Positions 5,977 through 11,054 of a stretch of 11,054 bases of DNA are shown piece after piece. A program made the position numbers and the translations under genes. Within the stretch, counting starts at the first letter, position 1. Every line of letters begins with the position of its first letter. Origin of the DNA: Aquabacterium sp. GTDB lineage: Bacteria; Pseudomonadota; Gammaproteobacteria; Burkholderiales; Burkholderiaceae_C. The notes under the pieces were generated by a model. That model saw nothing but the letters and a program-made list of their open reading frames with translations. It had not been told where the DNA came from and ran no database searches. The DNA lies in NCBI GenBank assembly GCA_030654555.1, contig JAURXG010000401.1, positions 1 to 11,054 on the forward strand, in the 5' to 3' direction.

Positions 5977-7410
5977 TCAAAGGGGTGCCGGGCCGGTCTT
6001 CGGGTCGACGGCAGCGTCGGCACCGGCATCGAACTGCAGGCTGGCGCCGAAACCGTGCCCATCGGCCACCGGCGACTGCAGCACCAGCCGGGCACCCGAT
6101 TGCTGCGCGATGGCCTGCACCAGCGCCAGGCCCAGGCCGCTGCCAGCCACCCCCCGACCCGCCTCACCGCGCTGGAACTTGCGCACCAGCACGGGCAGTT
6201 CGTCCGGCGGCACGCCGGGCCCGTCGTCCTCCACGCTGATCGATTGGCCCTGCACCCGCACCGTCACCCGCGCGGTGTCGCCGCCATGCCGCAGCGCGTT
6301 GTCGATCAGGTTGCGCAGCGCGATGCCCAGCGCGTCGATGTCGCCCTGAACGGGGGTGGGCAGACCCAGCACCCGCAGCTGCAGGCGCCCGCTGCGCTGG
6401 GCCTTCGAGAAGTCGTCGACCACCAGCACCGCCAACTGCACCAGGTCGACCGGTTCGCGCCGCAGCGCCACGCCGGATTCGACGCGCGCCAGTTCCAGCA
6501 ACCGGGTGGCCAGGTGCGCCAGGCGGTCGAGCTGGCGCAGCAGCGCCTGGGCCGCCTCGCGTGCGGCCGGGTCGTGGCTGGCCTGCACCAGCCGCTCGGC
6601 CTGGGCCCTGGCGGCGGCCAGCGGGGTGCGCAGCTCGTGGGCGGTGTTGGCGGCAAACGCGCGTTCGCTGTCGACCAGGTCGCCCACGCGCGCCAGCAAT
6701 CCGTTGACGGTGTCCAGCCAGGGCTGCAACTCGGCCGGCGCCGTGCCGGGCTGCACCGGTCGCAGGTCGTGCGACAGGCGCGCGGCCAGGTCATGGCGGG
6801 CAGGTTCCAGGGTGGCGAAGGCCCGACGCAGCAGCCAGTCCACCAGCCAGGCGGCCGCCGGCAGCAGCAGGGCCAGCATGCCCAGCATCCAGCCCATGCT
6901 GGCCCACATCACCTCGTGCCGATGGGCCACGCTCTCGGCCACCTGCGCGCGGCGCTGGCCGTCCGGGGCGGCCAGCGTCAGCACCCACCAGTCGCCCGCG
7001 CGGCGCAGGCCGTTGTCGTTGCGCGGGTCCAGCCGCCGGCCAGGCGCCCGGTGCGATTGCAGCAGCAGCGCGCCGCTGGCATCGAACAGCTGGTAGACCA
7101 CAAATTCCTCGTGGGCCCCCAGCATCGCCAGGCGTTCGGCGGTGTCGGGTTCGGCCAGCGCGGCCGGGGGCAGCATCAGCAGGCGCTGGGCGGTTTCGGC
7201 CAGCGCGCTGTCGAGCACCTCGTCGGTCTCGTGCCACAGGCCCAGGCCGGTGGCCAGCGAGGCCACCAGCCAGACCAGGGCCAGCAGGGCCAGCAACTGG
7301 CGCCGCAGCTGTCTCAGCAGGCTCCAGGGCCGCCCGGCCGGGGCCTGGCGGCGGTGACGGCGCAGCCGCAGGACCGGCTCGCGTTCGGGCCTCGGGGCGT
7401 CAGCGCTCAA
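5977..7410 (-). CDS. Sensor histidine kinase, QseC/TctE-like
   Basis: The 477-residue membrane kinase is predicted to phosphorylate the response regulator encoded just upstream. After a basic cytoplasmic N-terminus, membrane helices lie at about 38-58 and 168-192 and enclose a roughly 105-residue periplasmic sensor of the kind seen in QseC/TctE-type kinases. The dimerisation/phosphoacceptor motif is NTAHELRTPL with His258. The ATPase domain has its N box at LRNLIDNALRHG (365-376), G1 at VEDDGPGVP (393-401) and G2 at GSGLGLALV (423-431). The tail after about 460 is a short Ala/Asp-rich extension. The only reasonable start is a TTG at 7410, overlapping the regulator's stop by 11 bases, since no ATG occurs before the first membrane helix. 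The sensed signal is unknown. Close overlap implies one transcript with the regulator. Confidence 0.93.
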   Translation of the reverse strand: MSADAPRPEREPVLRLRRHRRQAPAGRPWSLLRQLRRQLLALLALVWLVASLATGLGLWHETDEVLDSALAETAQRLLMLPPAALAEPDTAERLAMLGAHEEFVVYQLFDASGALLLQSHRAPGRRLDPRNDNGLRRAGDWWVLTLAAPDGQRRAQVAESVAHRHEVMWASMGWMLGMLALLLPAAAWLVDWLLRRAFATLEPARHDLAARLSHDLRPVQPGTAPAELQPWLDTVNGLLARVGDLVDSERAFAANTAHELRTPLAAARAQAERLVQASHDPAAREAAQALLRQLDRLAHLATRLLELARVESGVALRREPVDLVQLAVLVVDDFSKAQRSGRLQLRVLGLPTPVQGDIDALGIALRNLIDNALRHGGDTARVTVRVQGQSISVEDDGPGVPPDELPVLVRKFQRGEAGRGVAGSGLGLALVQAIAQQSGARLVLQSPVADGHGFGASLQFDAGADAAVDPKTGPAPL

Positions 7411-8059
7411 GGCGGTAGCCCAGGCCGCGGTGGGTGCTGATGGTCTCGGCGCCCAGCTTCTTGCGCAGGCGGCTGACGATCACCTCCAGCGAGTTGCTGG
7501 CGGCGTCGGCCAGGCCGGCATGGGCCAGGCGGCCCTCGATCTCGCCGCGGCTGTAGATGCGCCCGGGCCGCTGGGCCAGGCAGGCTAGCACGGCCCACTC
7601 CATCTGCGTGAGATCGATGGCCTCGTCGTCGCGCCAGGCCTGGTGGGCCGGCACGTCCAGGCGCAGCTGGCCCGATCCGCCCGACCCGCCCGACAGCGCC
7701 TGCGGCGCCAGCGCGCGGCGCGCCACCGCGTCCACGCGGGCCAGCAGTTCGTCGAGGTCGAAGGGCTTGACGAGGTAGTCGTCGGCACCCGCCTGCAGGC
7801 CGCGGATGCGGTCGCTGACCTGGTCGCGCGCCGTCAGCACGATCACCGGGCAGGCCTGGCCCGCCGCACGCCAGGCCCGCAGCAGCGCCAGCCCGTCGCC
7901 ATCGGGCAACCGCAGGTCGAGCAGTGCCAGGTCCGGGACGGGCGCGGCCTCGGCCTCGGCGATGCTGCGGCACCAGCGCACGCGGTGCCTGGCCGCAGCC
8001 AGGTGATCGGTCACGGCCCGGCCGAGATCGGCGTCGTCCTCGAGCAGCAGAAGGTCCAT
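7400..8059 (-). CDS. OmpR-family response regulator, QseB/TctD-like
   Basis: The 219-residue transcription factor has a receiver domain with acidic pocket Glu7-Asp8-Asp9, phosphoacceptor Asp48 (LALLDLRLPDGDG), switch Thr76 (VLTARD) and Lys98 (YLVKPFD). A Gly/Ser-rich linker around 125-135 leads to an OmpR-type winged helix (about 135-217) ending in the usual recognition region and HRGLGYRLER. It is the first gene of the pair and overlaps the kinase by 11 bases. The start at 8059 begins directly with the receiver strand MDLLLLEDD; no Shine-Dalgarno is evident, and a hairpin lies just upstream. A PmrA/QseB-like direct repeat 44 bases upstream suggests autoregulation, and a second copy upstream of the PEP-CTERM gene suggests that gene as a target. 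Confidence 0.94.
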   Translation of the reverse strand: MDLLLLEDDADLGRAVTDHLAAARHRVRWCRSIAEAEAAPVPDLALLDLRLPDGDGLALLRAWRAAGQACPVIVLTARDQVSDRIRGLQAGADDYLVKPFDLDELLARVDAVARRALAPQALSGGSGGSGQLRLDVPAHQAWRDDEAIDLTQMEWAVLACLAQRPGRIYSRGEIEGRLAHAGLADAASNSLEVIVSRLRKKLGAETISTHRGLGYRLER

Positions 8060-8068
8060 GGCGGAGTG

Positions 8069-8087
8069 GTCGGGGGCAAAACCCGAC
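8069..8087 (-). promoter_or_regulatory. Leader inverted repeat before response regulator
   Basis: GTCGGG-N7-CCCGAC forms a perfect 6-base inverted repeat ending 9 bases before the regulator ATG, between the regulator box and the start codon. In RNA it would occupy the place where a Shine-Dalgarno should be, so it could affect translation; it may equally be a DNA operator or chance. Confidence 0.35.
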
Positions 8088-8103
8088 AGTGGAGCGCACC
8101 GGT

Positions 8104-8120
8104 CTTAAGCCAGGCTGAAC
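8104..8120 (-). promoter_or_regulatory. PmrA/QseB-like direct-repeat box before response regulator
   Basis: The minus strand reads GTTCAG-CCTGG-CTTAAG. The second half-site is identical to the CTTAAG half-site of PmrA boxes, and the 5-base spacing is the same. The first half-site matches 4 of 6 positions. It lies 44 bases before the ATG and closely resembles the box at 5936-5952. This arrangement is typical of autoregulated OmpR-family systems. Confidence 0.6.
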
Positions 8121-8132
8121 CGCCAGTGTGCA

Positions 8133-8182
8133 CCGGCCGGCCGATGCCACGGCACGACAGCGCGCCCGTGCGGGCCGGCCGG
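8133..8182. repeat. GC-rich inverted repeat downstream of smr gene
   Basis: Perfect 10-base arms CCGGCCGGCC (8133-8142) and GGCCGGCCGG (8173-8182) flank a 30-base loop that itself holds TGCC-AC-GGCA. It lies in the 145-base gap between the Smr gene end and the response regulator start and could help end the radC-smr transcript. The arms are internally palindromic and low in complexity, so chance is plausible, and no T-run is present. Confidence 0.25.
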
Positions 8183-8204
8183 GGCCGCAGGGCCGGCGCT
8201 GCCG

Positions 8205-8888
8205 TCAGCGCACCAGCCCCGCCAGCAGCACCACCAGCGCGCCGGCCCCGCCCTGTGGCCCGCTGGCCTGGGCAAAGGCGATCACGTCGGCGCTCTGCGC
8301 CAGCCAGCGCTGCACCTTGTCCTTGAGCACCGGTTGCCGGCCGGGCGACCCCAGGCCCTTGCCGTGCACCACGCGCAGGCATCGCAGGCCACGGCGCTGG
8401 CACGCGCGCAGGTAGTCGGCCAGCGCCTCGCGCGCCTCGTCGCGGGTGCAGCCATGCAGGTCGATCTGGCCCTGCAGCGCCCAATGGCCGCGGCGCAGCT
8501 TGCTCACCACGTCGGCGCCGATGCCGGGGCGGCGAAAGCTCAGGCCGTCGTCGGTGAGCAGCAGCGACTCGACGGTGACCTCGTCGGACATCGATTCGGC
8601 CAGCGCCGCGGCCTCGTCCAGCTCGCGCTGGCGCGGGTGTGGTGCCGGGCGCGGCAGCTCGAGCTCGGCCAGGCCGCGATCGCGCATCCGGTGCACCGGG
8701 CCCACGGCCCGCGCGAACAGGCCGTGCGGATCGGGCTGCCGCTGCACGCGGGCGCGCTGGGCGGCGTGTTCACGTGCGGCCAGCGCGGCGCGTTCGGCGG
8801 CCTCGCGGGTGCGGCGCTGCAGCGTCTCGCGCAGCGCGCCCAGATCGGCCAGGCTGCCCACCCGCGTGCGGCCCTTGGCCTGGGTCAC
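8205..8888 (-). CDS. Smr-domain protein (SmrB/YfcN-like)
   Basis: The 227-residue protein has a C-terminal Smr domain (about 139-225): IDLHG with catalytic-type His145, HGKG at 175-178, and the closing [17 protein letters not shown]. Smr domains are nucleases; E. coli SmrB cleaves mRNA at collided ribosomes, while the MutS2 Smr domain nicks DNA. The N-terminal half is an Arg/Ala-rich, probably helical and charged segment, as in SmrB-type proteins. The start is a GTG at 8888 that overlaps the radC stop (GTGA), with GAGAGG at a good distance upstream, so translation is likely coupled. Whether the role here is ribosome rescue or DNA-related cannot be told from sequence alone. Confidence 0.9.
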   Translation of the reverse strand: MTQAKGRTRVGSLADLGALRETLQRRTREAAERAALAAREHAAQRARVQRQPDPHGLFARAVGPVHRMRDRGLAELELPRPAPHPRQRELDEAAALAESMSDEVTVESLLLTDDGLSFRRPGIGADVVSKLRRGHWALQGQIDLHGCTRDEAREALADYLRACQRRGLRCLRVVHGKGLGSPGRQPVLKDKVQRWLAQSADVIAFAQASGPQGGAGALVVLLAGLVR

Positions 8889-9559
8889 AGCAGACCCCTC
8901 TCGGCAAAGCTCACCACCTGACCATGGCCCACCACCAGGTGGTCGAGCACGCGCACGTCCACCAAGGCCAGCGCGCTCTTGAGCGTCTGGGTGAGGTACT
9001 CGTCGGCGCGCGAGGGCTCGGCCACGCCCGAGGGGTGGTTGTGCGCCAGGATCACCGCGCCGGCGTTGCGCGCCAGCGCGCGCTTGACGACTTCACGCGG
9101 GTAGACGCTGGTCTGGCTCAGCGTGCCGGTGAACAGCCGGTCGAAGCTCAGCAGCCGGTGCTGCGCGTCGAGAAACAGCACCGCGAACACCTCGTGCGCC
9201 AGCGCACCCAGGTGCAGTTGCAGGTAGTCCTTGACCGCCTGGGGCGAATCGAACACCGGCGCGTCGGTCAGGCGCTGGGCCAGCGCGCGGCGCGCCATCT
9301 CGATCACCGCGGCCAGTTCGGCCCGCTTGGCCGGCCCCAGGCCCTTGATGCCCTTGAAGTCACCGGCCTGCGCGTGCAGCAGGCCGGCATAACCGCCGAA
9401 GTGGCCCAGCACGCCCTCGGCCATCTGCAGCACGCCCTGGCCCTTGAAGCCGGTGCGCAGCAGCAGCGCCAGCAGTTCGGCGTCGGCCAGGCTGGCCGCA
9501 CCATGCTGCAGCAGCTTCTCGCGGGGGCGGGCGGCGGCGGGGAGGTCCTTGATCGACAT
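8885..9559 (-). CDS. radC: RadC family JAMM-domain protein (UPF0758)
   Basis: The 224-residue protein contains an N-terminal helix-hairpin-helix region ([13 protein letters not shown], 70-82) and a C-terminal JAB1/MPN-type metal-binding domain. The zinc motif is complete: Glu123 in [10 protein letters not shown], then AHNHPSG with His173 and His175, and Asp186. It was named for DNA repair in older work, but its biochemical role is unsettled; a protease or nuclease activity remains unproven. Length is normal for the family. The ATG at 9559 begins the conserved [17 protein letters not shown]; the longer open frame to 10213 runs antisense to fkpB. It overlaps the Smr gene by four bases and is divergent from fkpB, with a -10-like TAGACT at 9614-9609. 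Confidence 0.94.
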   Translation of the reverse strand: MSIKDLPAAARPREKLLQHGAASLADAELLALLLRTGFKGQGVLQMAEGVLGHFGGYAGLLHAQAGDFKGIKGLGPAKRAELAAVIEMARRALAQRLTDAPVFDSPQAVKDYLQLHLGALAHEVFAVLFLDAQHRLLSFDRLFTGTLSQTSVYPREVVKRALARNAGAVILAHNHPSGVAEPSRADEYLTQTLKSALALVDVRVLDHLVVGHGQVVSFAERGLL

Positions 9560-9594
9560 GACGGCGGTGGGGTGGGCGGGGGCCGGTCGGCCCG

Positions 9595-9614
9595 TAGAAT
9601 GAGGCTCCAGTCTA
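9595..9614. promoter_or_regulatory. Facing -10 elements of divergent radC and fkpB promoters
   Basis: TAGAAT (9595-9600) on the plus strand points to fkpB, and TAGACT (9614-9609) on the minus strand points to radC; only eight bases lie between them. Neither has a good -35. Predicted starts (about 9607 and 9602) cross, so polymerase could occupy only one at a time. An IR GGGCC-GGTC-GGCCC at 9580-9593 precedes the first. Confidence 0.4.
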
Positions 9615-9661
9615 GGTGCCGGTCCTTCGGCGCCGCATCCCCCATCATCTCCCCCTTTGGC

Positions 9662-10105
9662 GTGAACACCATTCAGGAGGGGTCGTTTCTGACCCTGCAT
9701 TACCGGCTGGCCGGCCCCGACGGCGCGGATGTGATCAACACCTTCGCCGGCCCGCCCGCCACACTGTCGCTGGGCGCCGGCCAGTTGGCCCCGGCGATGG
9801 AGCGGCGTCTGCTCGGCCTGGCCGAGGGCGCGCGGCAGACCTTCTCGCTGGCCGCCGGCGAGGCCTTCGGCGAGCGCAGCCCCGAGCTGCTGCAGCGTGT
9901 CAAGCGCAGCCTGCTGACCGAGCTGGGCGACCCCGATGCCGACTACCAACTCGGCGACGTGGTGCAGTTCCCCACGCCCGACGGCCAGGGCCACTACGCC
10001 GGCGTGGTGCGTGAGGTGGGCGAGGGCTGGTTGCTGTTCGACTTCAACCACCCGCTGGCCGGGCAGCCGGTCAGCTTCGAAGTGCAGGTCATCGGGATCC
10101 TCTGA
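9662..10105 (+). CDS. fkpB: FKBP-type peptidyl-prolyl isomerase, SlpA/FkpB-like
   Basis: The 147-residue cytosolic FKBP-type prolyl isomerase has the SlpA architecture: an FKBP core split by an insert-in-flap chaperone domain (about 73-122). Recognisable landmarks are [37 protein letters not shown]-like [21 protein letters not shown] and the closing [20 protein letters not shown]. Length matches the family (E. coli SlpA is 149). The start is taken as the GTG at 9662, placed directly before the conserved region. An in-frame ATG at 9599 was rejected because it overlaps a likely -10 TAGAAT and would add 21 unconserved residues. No Shine-Dalgarno precedes the GTG, so the start is uncertain. One base separates it from ispH, a pairing common in Proteobacteria. 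Confidence 0.9.
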   Translation: MNTIQEGSFLTLHYRLAGPDGADVINTFAGPPATLSLGAGQLAPAMERRLLGLAEGARQTFSLAAGEAFGERSPELLQRVKRSLLTELGDPDADYQLGDVVQFPTPDGQGHYAGVVREVGEGWLLFDFNHPLAGQPVSFEVQVIGIL

Positions 10106-10106
10106 C

Positions 10107-11054
10107 ATGAAGACCACCGACACCACGCTGGTCACCGACGTGCTGCTGGCCGAGCCGCGCGGCTTCTGCGCCGGCGTCGACCGGGCCATCGAGATCGTCG
10201 AGCGTGCGCTCACGCGCTTCGGCGCGCCGATCTACGTGCGCCACGAGATCGTGCACAACACCTACGTGGTCAACGACCTGAAGGCCAAGGGCGCGATCTT
10301 CATCGAGGACCTGGCCGACGTGCCGCCCGGCGCCACGCTGGTGTTCTCGGCCCACGGCGTGAGCCGCGCGGTGCAGGACGAGGCCCGCGCCCGGGGCTTT
10401 TCCATCTTCGACGCCACCTGCCCGCTGGTGACCAAGGTGCACGTCGAGGTGGCCAAGCTGGCCAAGGAAGGCTACGAGTTCATCATGATCGGCCACAAGG
10501 GCCACCCCGAGGTCGAGGGCACGATGGGCCAGCTCACCGAGGGCATCTACCTGGTCGAGGAGGTGGCCGACGTGGCCCGCGTGCAGCCGCGCGGCCGCCA
10601 GCTGGCGGTGGTCACCCAGACCACGCTGAGCGTGGACGACGCCGCCGCCATCCTGGCCGAGGTCAAGCGGGTGTTTCCGCATGTGCGCGAGCCCAAGAAG
10701 CAGGACATCTGCTACGCCACCCAGAACCGGCAGGATGCCGTGAAGGTGATGGCGCCGCAGGTCGACATCGTGATCGTGGTCGGCAGCCCCAGCAGCAGCA
10801 ACAGCAACCGGCTGCGCGAGCTGGCCGAGCGCCTGGGCACGCCCTCGCACATGGTCGACGCCGCCGAAGACCTGCAGCCTGAATGGTTCGAAGGCCGCCC
10901 GCGCGTGGGCCTGACCGCCGGGGCCTCGGCGCCCGACGTGCTGGTGCAGGCGGTGATCACCCGTCTGAAGGCGCTGGGCGCGTTGAGCGTGCGGCGCATG
11001 TCCGGCGTCGAGGAAACGGTGCACTTCCCGCTGCCCAAGGGCCTGGGCGACAAG
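10107..11054 (+). CDS. ispH: IspH 4-hydroxy-3-methylbut-2-enyl diphosphate reductase, 3' end missing
   Basis: It catalyses the last step of the MEP isoprenoid pathway, reducing HMBPP to IPP and DMAPP with a 4Fe-4S cluster. The 316 codons present include all three cluster cysteines (Cys21 in RGFCAGV, Cys105 in DATCPLV, Cys202 in [10 protein letters not shown]). They also include the substrate and proton-relay residues His50 (RHEIVHN), His133 and Glu135 (GHPEVEG), the TQTTLSVDD segment (170-178) and SSSNSNRL (229-236). The frame is still open at the window edge (GLGDK), where the family normally has only a few residues left, so the gene is nearly complete. The ATG follows the fkpB stop by one base, implying one transcript. 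Confidence 0.97.
   Translation, partial: MKTTDTTLVTDVLLAEPRGFCAGVDRAIEIVERALTRFGAPIYVRHEIVHNTYVVNDLKAKGAIFIEDLADVPPGATLVFSAHGVSRAVQDEARARGFSIFDATCPLVTKVHVEVAKLAKEGYEFIMIGHKGHPEVEGTMGQLTEGIYLVEEVADVARVQPRGRQLAVVTQTTLSVDDAAAILAEVKRVFPHVREPKKQDICYATQNRQDAVKVMAPQVDIVIVVGSPSSSNSNRLRELAERLGTPSHMVDAAEDLQPEWFEGRPRVGLTAGASAPDVLVQAVITRLKALGALSVRRMSGVEETVHFPLPKGLGDK

Noticed and set aside
5731..7440. 569-codon plus-strand open frame
   Set aside because: Gln/His/Arg-rich shadow antisense to an intact histidine kinase with all catalytic boxes.
7673..7695. Short repeated Ser/Gly-coding units in the response regulator
   Set aside because: This is the flexible inter-domain linker, not a DNA repeat of independent interest.
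9599..9661. ATG at 9599 as fkpB start
   Set aside because: The codon overlaps the likely -10 TAGAAT and the added residues do not resemble the family N-terminus.
10786..10812. CAG/AGC-rich run in ispH
   Set aside because: It encodes the conserved SSSNSN substrate-binding segment, so the repetition is explained by protein constraint.

Overview
The window reads as chromosomal DNA from a GC-rich betaproteobacterium, most likely order Burkholderiales. This is an inference from protein character, the fkpB-ispH pairing and the very high third-position GC. I could not run a database search. No tRNA, rRNA, CRISPR array, insertion sequence or phage gene is visible. Twelve complete genes and two edge-truncated genes fill almost all of the sequence, so nearly every other long reading frame is a GC-driven shadow.

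Layout. (1) Positions 1-1796, minus strand: a chemotaxis adaptation cluster cheR-cheD-cheB (receptor methyltransferase, receptor deamidase, start of the methylesterase). A near-consensus sigma-28 (FliA) flagellar promoter sits between cheR and cheD. (2) 2026-3650, plus strand, divergent from cheR: a GGDEF diguanylate cyclase overlapping by 4 bases an FlhG/FleN-like MinD-family ATPase. Both products suit flagellar number, placement or c-di-GMP control. (3) 3672-4648: a secreted DsrE-like protein (minus) and a group II truncated haemoglobin (plus) run divergently from a shared promoter region. (4) 4668-5879, minus: an exported PEP-CTERM protein of unknown function with one dockerin-like calcium loop. 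(5) 5977-8059, minus: a QseBC/TctDE-type two-component system. (6) 8205-9559, minus: radC and an Smr-domain protein, translationally coupled. (7) 9662-11054, plus: fkpB/slpA-type peptidyl-prolyl isomerase followed by ispH, cut by the window edge.

Regulatory reading. The most interesting signal is a pair of near-identical 17-base boxes (direct repeat, 6-N5-6, on the minus strand). One lies 44 bases upstream of the response regulator start and the other 56 bases upstream of the PEP-CTERM gene start. This suggests the two-component system autoregulates and also controls the neighbouring PEP-CTERM exoprotein. The sigma-28 promoter inside the che cluster is the second strong signal. Divergent promoters with overlapping elements are visible for the DsrE-like/haemoglobin pair and for radC/fkpB.
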